Below are positions 17,564 through 25,444 of a stretch of 64,000 nt of DNA, one piece after another. The first letter of the stretch is position 1; each line of letters opens with the position of its first letter. A program made the translations under genes and the position numbers. This DNA is from an uncultured Micromonospora sp. (GTDB taxonomy: Bacteria; Actinomycetota; Actinomycetes; Mycobacteriales; Micromonosporaceae), in the NCBI GenBank assembly GCA_937951935.1, contig CALGAM010000070.1:27183-91182 (forward strand), in the 5' to 3' direction. The notes beneath the pieces are model-generated. The model worked only from the letters and a program-made list of their open reading frames with translations. It made no database searches and was not told the DNA's origin.

Positions 17564-18384
17564 CGGGCGGCGGTGTCCCGCAACCACGGCACGACCCGCT
17601 CGGCGGGACCGGTGGGCACCTGCACCAGAACCCGGTGCACCCCCGCCTCCGCGTAGGCGGCCATCCGCTCCGGGTCGGTGGGGCCGCCGTACACGGTGAT
17701 GGGGATGGGGCCGCGTCCCGCCTGCTCGGCCCGCCGCCTCAGTTCCGCCGCGCGCTGCCGCAGGGTCGCCGGGGCGGGGGCGATCGGGAACCACTCGTCG
17801 CCGTACTCGACGACCCGGTCGATGACCCTCGGCCCGTCGCCGCCGACCAGGACCGGCGGGTGCGGCTGTTGAGCGGGCTTCGGCCAGGACCAGATGCGGT
17901 CGAAGTCGACGTACGTGCCGTGGAAGCTGGCCTCGTCCTGGGTCCAGATCGCCTTGATCGCCTTCACCCGCTCGGCGAGCACCCTGAACCGGGTCGCCGG
18001 ATCGGTGCCGTGGTTGCGCATCTCCTCCCGGTTCCAGCCCGCGCCGACGCCGAACAGCAGCCGTCCGCCGGACATGTGGTCGAGACTGGCCGTCTCCTTG
18101 GCGAGGATGATCGGGTCCCGCTGTACGACCAGGCAGATCCCGGTGCCCAGCAGCAGCGTCGTGGTGACCGCGGCCACCGCGCTCAGCGCGACGAACGGGT
18201 CGTAGTTGTGGTAGTACCGGGGTGGCAGCTCGCCGCCGGTGGGCGACGGCGTCTCGCGGCATGCCGGGATGTGCGTGTGCTCGGTGAAGAACAGCGACTC
18301 GAATCCGAGGTCCTCGGCGATCCGACCAAGGTGCGCCGGCGGAATGCCGTCGTGCACCGGGAACGTGACCAGGCCGAACTTCAC
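17545..18384 (-). CDS. F420/FMN-dependent LLM-class oxidoreductase
   Basis: 279-aa luciferase-like monooxygenase fold. Typical segments are an N-terminal KFGLVTFP strand, LGTGICLVVQRDPIILAKE, the SGGRLLFGVGAGWNREEM block and a C-terminal LVQVPTG strand. In actinobacteria such proteins usually use F420, and they reduce or oxidise alkenes, alcohols or alkane sulfonates. The GTG start overlaps the stop of the upstream acyl-CoA ligase by 4 nt (GTGA), so the two enzymes are coupled. This gene marks the left edge of the biosynthetic cluster. Confidence 0.82.
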   Translation of the reverse strand: MKFGLVTFPVHDGIPPAHLGRIAEDLGFESLFFTEHTHIPACRETPSPTGGELPPRYYHNYDPFVALSAVAAVTTTLLLGTGICLVVQRDPIILAKETASLDHMSGGRLLFGVGAGWNREEMRNHGTDPATRFRVLAERVKAIKAIWTQDEASFHGTYVDFDRIWSWPKPAQQPHPPVLVGGDGPRVIDRVVEYGDEWFPIAPAPATLRQRAAELRRRAEQAGRGPIPITVYGGPTDPERMAAYAEAGVHRVLVQVPTGPAERVVPWLRDTAARLGVGR

Positions 18385-19961
18385 CGCTCCATCAGCTCCT
18401 CGTGTCTGCCGTCCCGGGGACGCAGTCCGGACCACGACGGCAGCTGCCTGCGCAGCACCTTGCCGGCCGGCGACCGCGGGATCTCGCTGATGAACTCCAC
18501 CTGCCGAACCTTCTTGTACGGCGCGACCCGTTCCGCCACGTAGCTCATGATCTCGTCGGGGTCGGGCGTCGCGCCCGGGGCGGTGACCACGAACGCGAGG
18601 GGTATCTCGTTGCCGTCTCCGTCCGGTGCGCCGACCACCACGGCGTCCGCCACCGCCGGGTGGCCACGCAGCACACCCTCCAACTCGGCCGGGGCGACCT
18701 GGTACCCCTTGTACTTGATCAGCTCCTTGACCCGGCCGGTGATGTAGAACCAACCGTCGTCGTCGACCCTGGCGATGTCGCCGGTGTGCAGCCAGCCGTC
18801 CGCGTCGATCATCTCCGCGGTCTCCGCAGGCCGGCCCAGGTATCCGCGCATCACCTGCGGTCCGCGGACGTACAACTCGCCGCTCGTGGCGTCCCGCCCG
18901 TCCTCCGGGGAGACCAGGCGGATCTCGGTGCCGGGCAGCGGCTTGCCGACCGACCCGGGCGGCGGCAGCTCGCCGGCCGGTGGGACGAACACGCTGGGCG
19001 ATGCCTCGGTGAGCCCGAACGCCTGCACCACGGGCACGCCGATGCGCCGCTGGACCGCCGCCGCGGTCTCCGGGTCCAGGGGAGCGGCCGAGCTGAGTAT
19101 CTGTTCCAGGCTGGACAGGTCGTACTCGTCGACCAGCGGGTGCCGGGCGAGCGCGACGGCGATCGGCGGTGCCACCAACACCCGGGTGATCCGGTGCGTG
19201 CTGATCGCACCGAGGAACTGGGCCAGGTCGAACCGGGGCAGCACGACGATGGTCGCGCCCGCGTAGAGGCTCAGGCACAGCATCGCGGTGAACCCGTACG
19301 CGTGGAACATCGGGAGGACCGCGAGCACCCGGGTCGCCGGCTCCACGCGCATCGCGTGCGCCATCTGCAGGATGTTCGCCGTGATGTTCGCGTGGCTGAG
19401 CATCACGCCCTTGGGCACCCCGGTGGTGCCGCTGGAGTAGGCCAGCAGCGCCAGCTCCGTCTCCCAGTCCACCGTCGGATCGGAGGTCGGGTCCGGCGGG
19501 TCGCCGTCGAGGTCGCGGATGCTGCGGTACCCGTCGAGTCGGTCGAGGAGGAACACCTCCCGCGCGCCGGCGGCCAGCGCGTTCGGCACGAGCGCGCCGA
19601 CGGTCACCACGTGCGCCGCGCCGCAGTCGCGAAGCTGCGCGGCCAGCTCGTCGGGCTTGTACAGCGGGTTGGCCAGTGTGACGGTGGCGCCCGCCCGCAT
19701 CGCGGCCAGGCACGCCACCGGGAACAGGATCGAGTTCGGGGCGTACATCGCGACCACGTCGCCCCGCCGCAGGCCGCTCGCGGCGAGACCACCGGCCACC
19801 CGGGAGACGAGTTCGGTGAGGGTCCGGTAGCTGATGGTCTCGCCGCTCACGGCGTCGACGAGCGCCGGCCGGTCACCCTGGACCTCGGCGGCACCGAGCA
19901 CGACGTCGGGTACCGCGGCGCGCGGGAAGTCGAAGGGCTGGTTCGGTCGGGCCTGACTCAT
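18381..19961 (-). CDS. Acyl-CoA/aryl-CoA ligase (4CL-like AMP-binding enzyme)
   Basis: 526-aa ANL-superfamily enzyme. It carries the P-loop YSSGTTGVPKG, FGLTEASP, LHTGDIARVD, YKGYQVAPAELE and the terminal catalytic Lys in RSPAGKVLRR. It activates a carboxylic acid as adenylate and then CoA thioester. The sequence is nearest in feel to 4-coumarate-CoA ligases, but I cannot read the substrate. ATG is preceded by GGGAGG. In this cluster it could load a starter acid, or ligate the acid produced by oxidative cleavage. Coupled to the LLM gene. Confidence 0.88.
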   Translation of the reverse strand: MSQARPNQPFDFPRAAVPDVVLGAAEVQGDRPALVDAVSGETISYRTLTELVSRVAGGLAASGLRRGDVVAMYAPNSILFPVACLAAMRAGATVTLANPLYKPDELAAQLRDCGAAHVVTVGALVPNALAAGAREVFLLDRLDGYRSIRDLDGDPPDPTSDPTVDWETELALLAYSSGTTGVPKGVMLSHANITANILQMAHAMRVEPATRVLAVLPMFHAYGFTAMLCLSLYAGATIVVLPRFDLAQFLGAISTHRITRVLVAPPIAVALARHPLVDEYDLSSLEQILSSAAPLDPETAAAVQRRIGVPVVQAFGLTEASPSVFVPPAGELPPPGSVGKPLPGTEIRLVSPEDGRDATSGELYVRGPQVMRGYLGRPAETAEMIDADGWLHTGDIARVDDDGWFYITGRVKELIKYKGYQVAPAELEGVLRGHPAVADAVVVGAPDGDGNEIPLAFVVTAPGATPDPDEIMSYVAERVAPYKKVRQVEFISEIPRSPAGKVLRRQLPSWSGLRPRDGRHEELMER

Positions 19962-20034
19962 GGTGTGCCTCCCACAGCTCGTCGCGATTCCGGATGGGCA
20001 CCGCAGGATGCCCGGGGCACCCGTCGACGTCGGC

Positions 20035-21219
20035 CTACGCGGTCCGGCTTGCCGCCAACTCCTGTTCCTGACGACGACTCCGGCTGACGAGCGCCCAGGC
20101 GCGCTCCGCAGCCAGGAGCCCGAGCACGATCAGCGCCGCGCCGATCAGCCCGAGGTTGTGCGCACCGACGAGGTTGATGCCCAGCGCGCCGGTCAGCCCG
20201 GACGCCGACACGGCGAGGTAGATGGCCGCGGCGTTCAGCGCGATGGCCAGCGGCGCACCCGCACCGGCGATCTGGATCAGCCGGTGCTGCTGTGGCACCA
20301 GCACGCCCCACCCGCACAGGCCCCACACCACGATGGCCAGCGCGGCGGTCGGCAGGTAGGCGCTGGTCCACGGCATGAGCGCGAAGTCGATCGCGGCGAT
20401 GGCCACGGCTCCGTTGATGATGCGCCGGTTGCCGAACCTGTCGGTCAGCGAGCCGGACACCAGGTTGCCGACGGTCGCCGCCACGCCGAAGGCGAACAGC
20501 AACACCGCGAGTCGGGTGCCGTCGCCGTCCGTGGCGCGGTCGTAGGAGACGCTGATGTAGGTGTACACGGTGTAGAGGCCGGTGAGCACGAGCACGGTCG
20601 TCAGCAGGGTGAACGCGATCCGCGAGTCGCGGGCCGGGGCCAGGCGCTGGCTGAGGGAGACCGCCGGGGGCGCCGGCATCGTCGGGAACATCACGGCGAC
20701 ACCGACGAAGGCGACCGCGGCGAGGGCCGCGACGAACCACATCGTCGCGCGCCAGTTGCTGGTACTGCCGATGACCGTGCCGATCGGGGCGCCGAGGGCG
20801 GTGGCGCCGCTGAGTCCCGCCATCACGATGGCCAGCGCCCGGCCACGCTGCTCCGGCGGGGCGAGACCGGCTGCGGCGCCACTGGCGGTGGGTGTGAACA
20901 TCGCCGCGCCGAGGCCGGCGATCGCCCGGCTCGCCAGAACCAGCCCGAACGTCGGCAGTACCGCGGTCAGCACGTTTCCGACCACCAGCACCGCGAGCCC
21001 GCTGAGCAGGACGCGCTTTCGTGACCAGTGTGCGGTCACCGCCGCCATGACAGGCGACAATAACGCGTAGGAGAGTGCGAAGACGGTAACGAGCTGGCCA
21101 GTAGCCTCCACACTCACGTGCAGCGAGGACGCCACCTGCGGAAGAATTCCGGCGACTACGAAGCTGTCTGTTCCAATCGCGAAGGTGCCCATCGCGAGAA
21201 CTGACAGGCGCCCGTACAT
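20035..21219 (-). CDS. MFS drug-efflux-type transporter (DHA1-like, 12 TM)
   Basis: 394-aa transporter with about 12 hydrophobic helices. Family landmarks are the D-rich first helix (GTFAIGTDSFVVAGILP), the loop 2-3 motif around WSRKRVLLSG, and motif C in the fifth helix (GLSGATALGAPIGTVIG). AraJ/CmlA-type DHA1 exporters use this arrangement for drug/proton antiport. ATG 21219 is set by GAGGAGGA 7 nt upstream, so the longer frame reaching 21612 is not real. Next to an ArsR regulator and within a biosynthetic cluster, it probably exports the product. Confidence 0.87.
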   Translation of the reverse strand: MYGRLSVLAMGTFAIGTDSFVVAGILPQVASSLHVSVEATGQLVTVFALSYALLSPVMAAVTAHWSRKRVLLSGLAVLVVGNVLTAVLPTFGLVLASRAIAGLGAAMFTPTASGAAAGLAPPEQRGRALAIVMAGLSGATALGAPIGTVIGSTSNWRATMWFVAALAAVAFVGVAVMFPTMPAPPAVSLSQRLAPARDSRIAFTLLTTVLVLTGLYTVYTYISVSYDRATDGDGTRLAVLLFAFGVAATVGNLVSGSLTDRFGNRRIINGAVAIAAIDFALMPWTSAYLPTAALAIVVWGLCGWGVLVPQQHRLIQIAGAGAPLAIALNAAAIYLAVSASGLTGALGINLVGAHNLGLIGAALIVLGLLAAERAWALVSRSRRQEQELAASRTA

Positions 21220-21474
21220 GCGATTCCTCCTCGGAAACCTGCAGGGGCAACCGCTACGGTATTGCCCGAAAGAAGTGGTGTCAATAGTTTGTTTGATGAT
21301 CGTCCAACAGTCTACTGTATCGGGCCGCCGTGGGCCAGCGAACCGCGCGGAGGGGGTCGACGTGTCCGGGAGGTTCCGGGTCGCCGCCGAGCCACGGCGG
21401 CGGGTGGCTGTCGTGCCGGTGGCCAGCGGGTACGAAGATGGAGGCAGGAAACACGGCGACCCTGCGGAGTGGCA
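21220..21474. promoter_or_regulatory. MFS/ArsR divergent promoter with candidate operator
   Basis: The intergenic region contains an 18-bp imperfect palindrome at 21291-21308 (GTTTGATGATCGTCCAAC, 14 of 18 positions symmetric). Related copies sit upstream of the synthase operon (see 39773-40519). The AT-rich stretch around it is distinct from the neighbouring coding sequence. A site for the adjacent ArsR-type protein is likely but untested. Confidence 0.6.
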
Positions 21475-21837
21475 ATGGCCCGGTACCTCGAGCAGCCCGA
21501 CAAGGACGAGATAGACCTCGCCGACATCATGCGTGCGTTGTCGGACGACGTACGGCTGCAACTGGTGGCTTTGCTGGCCGATGGTGAGTATCATCCATGC
21601 AAGCCCGAACATTTCGACGTCGGTCTACATAAGAGCACCCTGTCGCACCACTTCCGGGTGCTCCGGGAGGCCGGCTTGACCATGACCCGGATCAGTGGTC
21701 GCAACCACCACGTGCGACTACGTACGGAGGACCTGGCCAGCCGATTTCCCGGCCTCCTGGATGCCGTGCTCCACGCCCTGACCACTCCGTCCCCACGCTC
21801 CCACAGCGCCACCACCGAGACGGCAGCCAGCACGTGA
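21475..21837 (+). CDS. ArsR/SmtB-family winged-helix regulator
   Basis: 120-aa protein with an N-terminal MRALSDDVRLQLVALL helix and the recognition helix LHKSTLSHHFRVLREAGL typical of ArsR-type regulators. No metal-binding Cys pair of the CxC type is visible, so a ligand other than a metal is likely. ATG 21475 gives the usual compact length. It is divergent from the MFS exporter and adjacent to an LLM oxidoreductase (38 nt). It is the only regulator in the cluster and the best candidate for cluster control. Confidence 0.85.
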   Translation: MARYLEQPDKDEIDLADIMRALSDDVRLQLVALLADGEYHPCKPEHFDVGLHKSTLSHHFRVLREAGLTMTRISGRNHHVRLRTEDLASRFPGLLDAVLHALTTPSPRSHSATTETAAST

Positions 21838-21875
21838 CGTAGTCGACGCACAACCACGACTCTTGGGAGGAGCCG

Positions 21876-22901
21876 GTGAAACTCGGGTTGAACCTGGGGT
21901 ACTGGGCCGATCGTCCGCCGGCCGGCGTCACCGAGGCCATCCGCGAGGCGGAACGCCTGGAGTTCGATTCGATGTGGACGGCCGAGACGTACGGCTCCGA
22001 CGCGCTCACCCCACTGGCCTGGTGGGGCTCGGCCACGAGCCGCCTGCGGCTCGGAACGAACATCGTCCAGATGTCGGCCCGCACGCCGACCGCGACCGCG
22101 ATGGCCGCGCTCACCCTGGACCATCTCACCGGTGGTCGGTTCGTCCTCGGCCTCGGTGCCTCCGGTCCGCAGGTCGTCGAGGGGTGGTACGGACAGCCGT
22201 ACCCGAAGCCGCTGGCGAGGACCCGGGAGTACATCGAGATCATCCGGCGGGTCGTGGCGCGGGAGGAGCCGGTCACGTTCGACGGTGCGCACTACCAGCT
22301 GCCGTACCGCGGCGGGACCGGGCTGGGTAAGCCGCTGAAGGCGACGCTGCACCCGCTGCGGCGCCGGATCCCCATCTACCTCGCCGCGGAGGGCCCGAAG
22401 AACGTGGCGCTCGCCGCCGAGATCGCCGACGGCTGGATCCCGTTCCTGTTCTCCCCGTCCGCGGACGAGTTCTACCGCCGGCAGCTGGCGGCCGGCTTCG
22501 CGGCCCGCACCGACGGGGCGTCCCCGGACGACTTCGAGGTGGTCTGTCCGGTGCCCATCGTCATCGGCGACGACGTGGAGTGGGCCGCCGACCAGATCCG
22601 CCCCTGGATCGCCCTGTACATCGGCGGGATGGGCGCCAAGGGGATGAACTTCCACGCCGACGTGGTCAGCCGGCTCGGTTACGAGGCCGAGGTCGCCCGG
22701 ATCCAGGATCTCTACCTGTCCGGCCAGAAGAAGGAGGCAATCGCCGCCGTCCCCACCCCGCTCGTCGAGGACGTCGCCCTGGTCGGACCGCCCGCGAAGA
22801 TCCGCGACGAACTCCAGCGGTGGCGGGAGACCTCGATCACGACGCTGCTCGTCCGTCCGGAGCTGGGCCTGATGCGGTTCATGCGCGAGCTGCTGCCCTG
22901 A
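21876..22901 (+). CDS. F420-dependent LLM-class oxidoreductase
   Basis: 341-aa luciferase-like fold, longer than the 279-aa homologue at 17545. It has LNLGYWADRPP at the N terminus, LRLGTNIVQMSARTP, LTGGRFVLGLGASGPQVVEGW and a C-terminal AKIRDELQRW segment. These match the F420-binding LLM subfamily of actinobacteria, although F420 versus FMN cannot be proven. GTG start with GGGAGGAG upstream. It follows the ArsR gene by 38 nt, so the pair is probably one transcript. A redox tailoring step in the cluster is inferred. Confidence 0.82.
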   Translation: MKLGLNLGYWADRPPAGVTEAIREAERLEFDSMWTAETYGSDALTPLAWWGSATSRLRLGTNIVQMSARTPTATAMAALTLDHLTGGRFVLGLGASGPQVVEGWYGQPYPKPLARTREYIEIIRRVVAREEPVTFDGAHYQLPYRGGTGLGKPLKATLHPLRRRIPIYLAAEGPKNVALAAEIADGWIPFLFSPSADEFYRRQLAAGFAARTDGASPDDFEVVCPVPIVIGDDVEWAADQIRPWIALYIGGMGAKGMNFHADVVSRLGYEAEVARIQDLYLSGQKKEAIAAVPTPLVEDVALVGPPAKIRDELQRWRETSITTLLVRPELGLMRFMRELLP

Positions 22902-22908
22902 CGGCTGA

Positions 22909-22944
22909 CCGGGGTACCGCGGGTTCTCGGTCGCGGTACCCCGG
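22909..22944. terminator. Bidirectional terminator between LLM and ALDH genes
   Basis: A perfect 13-bp stem: 22909-22921 pairs with 22932-22944 around a 10-nt loop. It sits between two convergent genes and can end both transcripts. Confidence 0.75.
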
Positions 22945-22962
22945 CCCTGGTCCGAACCGGGC

Positions 22963-24471
22963 TCAGCCGAGCTCGGCGATCACCGTCTTCGTCTCCAGGT
23001 AGTTGCGCAGCACCTCGTGGCCCATCTCACGGCCCCACCCGGACTGCTTGTACCCGCCGAACGGCAGGGCCGCGTCGAGCACGTTCCACGTGTTGATCCA
23101 GACCGTGCCCGCACGGAGGGCGTTGGCGGTCTGGAACGCCTTGCTCACGTCCCTGGTGAACACCCCGGCCGCCAGGCCGTACGGCGTGTCGTTCGCCTTG
23201 GGGACGACGTCTTCCATGCTGTCGAACGGGATGGCCACCAGCACCGGGCCGAAGATCTCCTCCACCTCCACCCGCATCTGCGGGGTGGTGCCCGTGAAGA
23301 TGGTCGGCGCCATGAAGAAGCCCTCGTTACCGATGCGGTGTCCGCCGGTGATCACCGTGGCGCCGTCCTCCAGGCCGGAGTTGACGTAGCCGAGCACCCG
23401 GTCGAGCTGCTCGGCCGACACCAGCGGCCCCATCTGCGTCTGCGGGTCGGTGCCGACGCCCACGGTGATCTTGGTAGCTGCTTCCTTGATGCCGGCGACC
23501 ACCGTGTCGAACACGGGACGCTCGACGTACAGCCGTGAGCCGGCGATGCAGGATTCGCCCTGGTTGAAGAAGATGGCGCCCGCCGCGCCGGCCACGGCCT
23601 TCTCCAGGTCGGCGTCGGCGTAGATGACGTTCGGAGACTTGCCGCCCAGCTCCAGCGTCAGCTTCTTGAGGTTGCCGGCCGCGGCCTGCACGATGAGCTT
23701 GCCCACCTCGGTCGACCCGGTGAACGCGACCTTGTCCACGTCGGGGTGCGCGGCCAGGGCGGCGCCCGCCTCGGCGTCGCCGGTGACGATGTTGACCACA
23801 CCGTCCGGGACACCCGCCTGCTGGATCAGCTCGCCGAGCCGCAGCGCGCTCAGCGGCGTCTGCTCGGCCGGCTTCAGCACGATCGTGCAGCCCGCCGCCA
23901 ACGCGGGGGCCAGCTTCCAGGCCGCCATCATCAGCGGGTAGTTCCACGGGATGATCTGGCCGACCACGCCGATCGGCTCCCGGACGGTGTACGACAGGAA
24001 GCGTCCCGGCGGGGCGACCGAGAACGGGATCGTCTCGCCCTCGATCTTCGTGGCCCAGCCGGACATGTAGTGGAACAGGTCCGCGGCCATCGGCAGGTCG
24101 GCGTGCCGCGCGTAGACGATCGGCTTGCCGTTGTCCTGGGTCTCCAGCAGAGCCAGCTCGTCGGCGTGCTCCAGGATCAGGTCGCCGATCCGGTGGATGA
24201 TGCGGCCGCGCTGCGACGGTGACATCGTCCGCCACGGCGATCCCGGCTCGAACGCGGCGCGGGCGGCACGCACCGCCCGGTCCACGTCGGCGGCGCGACC
24301 GCGGGGCACCGTGGCGAGGACCCGCTCGGTCGCGGGATCCACGGTGACGAATGTGTCTCCGTCCACCGCATCCACCCAGTTCCCGCCGATGAGCATCTGG
24401 CGGTGGGGCGGTGCTTCCTGCTGGAACTGCGTGTTCGGCCTCTGGTCGATGCGCTGCTCGACGCTGGTCAT
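22963..24471 (-). CDS. NAD(P)-dependent aldehyde dehydrogenase (retinal/phenylacetaldehyde-type)
   Basis: 502-aa class-1-like ALDH. Conserved features are the oxyanion Asn (NYP, about 177), Glu274 (ELGGKSPN) and the catalytic Cys308 in FNQGESCIAGSR. The family oxidises long-chain, retinal and aryl aldehydes to acids. ATG 24471 is set by GAGGTGACC 7 nt upstream; GTG 24480 is possible. It is divergent from the SDR gene. In this cluster it is the natural partner of the carotenoid-type oxygenase, turning the aldehyde from C=C cleavage into an acid (inference). Confidence 0.87.
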   Translation of the reverse strand: MTSVEQRIDQRPNTQFQQEAPPHRQMLIGGNWVDAVDGDTFVTVDPATERVLATVPRGRAADVDRAVRAARAAFEPGSPWRTMSPSQRGRIIHRIGDLILEHADELALLETQDNGKPIVYARHADLPMAADLFHYMSGWATKIEGETIPFSVAPPGRFLSYTVREPIGVVGQIIPWNYPLMMAAWKLAPALAAGCTIVLKPAEQTPLSALRLGELIQQAGVPDGVVNIVTGDAEAGAALAAHPDVDKVAFTGSTEVGKLIVQAAAGNLKKLTLELGGKSPNVIYADADLEKAVAGAAGAIFFNQGESCIAGSRLYVERPVFDTVVAGIKEAATKITVGVGTDPQTQMGPLVSAEQLDRVLGYVNSGLEDGATVITGGHRIGNEGFFMAPTIFTGTTPQMRVEVEEIFGPVLVAIPFDSMEDVVPKANDTPYGLAAGVFTRDVSKAFQTANALRAGTVWINTWNVLDAALPFGGYKQSGWGREMGHEVLRNYLETKTVIAELG

Positions 24472-24655
24472 GGCGGTCACCTCGGAATCGATCGTGATGG
24501 GCGTGACGGCCTCGCGGGGTCGTCGAGATACCTGGATCTGAAGTTGGTTGGGATCACTTCCATCGAGCGACGTGTTCCTCTACCGTGGATTCCGCGTATC
24601 GCGGCCAATCCGTATCGCGATCGGCCGGCAATTACGCCGGTACCTGCTGGGAGAA

Positions 24656-25426
24656 ATGAGGTCAAAATTGTCCACCTCACGTGTTGCGGTCATCACCGGA
24701 GCGGGGCGCGGAATCGGTAGGGCGACGGCGGCGGCGCTCGCCGCCGACGGCTATCGCGTCATCCTCGCCGACCTGAGGTTCGACGAGGATGCCCGGCAAA
24801 TAGCCAAAAGCAGCGGGGGTGACGCCGTGGAGTGCGACGTCACCGAACCCGCTTCCGTGCGCGAACTGGCCGCCGGAATCGACAGCCTGGATCTGTTGGT
24901 GAACAACGCCGGCGTGTGGCAGTTCAGCTCGCTGGCGGACACCGATGTCGAGCACTACCGGCGGGTGATGGACGTGAACGTGCTCGGCAACCTGCTGTGC
25001 ACCCAGCACCTCGCGCCGATCATTGCCGCCGGTGGCGGAGGATCCATCGTCAATGTCACCTCGTTTCTCGCGGAGGTGCCGCGGGCCAATTCCGGAATAT
25101 ACCCGGCAACAAAGGCGGCGATTATCGCGCTCACGAAACAGGCCGCCGTCGAGTACGCGGAGGTCGGTATTCGGGTGAACGCGGTCGCGCCCGGCCTCGT
25201 CTACCACGACGGCGCCGCGGCACTGTTTCCCGCCGACCCCGCCGAGCGTGCGCGGCGGGGCGGGTTCCTCCCGCTCGGCCGGCTCGCCGAGCCGGCCGAC
25301 ATCGCGGGCGTCGTGGCGTTCCTCGCGTCCGACGCGGCCCGGTACATCACCGGGCAGACGCTGTACGCCGACGGTGGCATCAGCGTCGGCACCATGCGGT
25401 TCCTGCACCGCGCCTGGGACAACTGA
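24656..25426 (+). CDS. SDR-family oxidoreductase (classical)
   Basis: 256-aa short-chain dehydrogenase. It has the NAD(P) motif TGAGRGIG, NNAG, the catalytic Ser (NVTSFL), the YPATK tyrosine-lysine pair (YxxxK), and the C-terminal TGQTLYADGG. Unlike the FabL-like domain in the synthase, its spacing is the alcohol-dehydrogenase or ketoreductase type. ATG 24656 follows GGGAGA; the longer frame from 24548 is not needed. It probably reduces a ketone or oxidises an alcohol in product tailoring. Convergent with the carotenoid oxygenase gene (18 nt apart) with no terminator seen. Confidence 0.87.
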   Translation: MRSKLSTSRVAVITGAGRGIGRATAAALAADGYRVILADLRFDEDARQIAKSSGGDAVECDVTEPASVRELAAGIDSLDLLVNNAGVWQFSSLADTDVEHYRRVMDVNVLGNLLCTQHLAPIIAAGGGGSIVNVTSFLAEVPRANSGIYPATKAAIIALTKQAAVEYAEVGIRVNAVAPGLVYHDGAAALFPADPAERARRGGFLPLGRLAEPADIAGVVAFLASDAARYITGQTLYADGGISVGTMRFLHRAWDN

Positions 25427-25444
25427 GGACCGCACCTGCATGAC

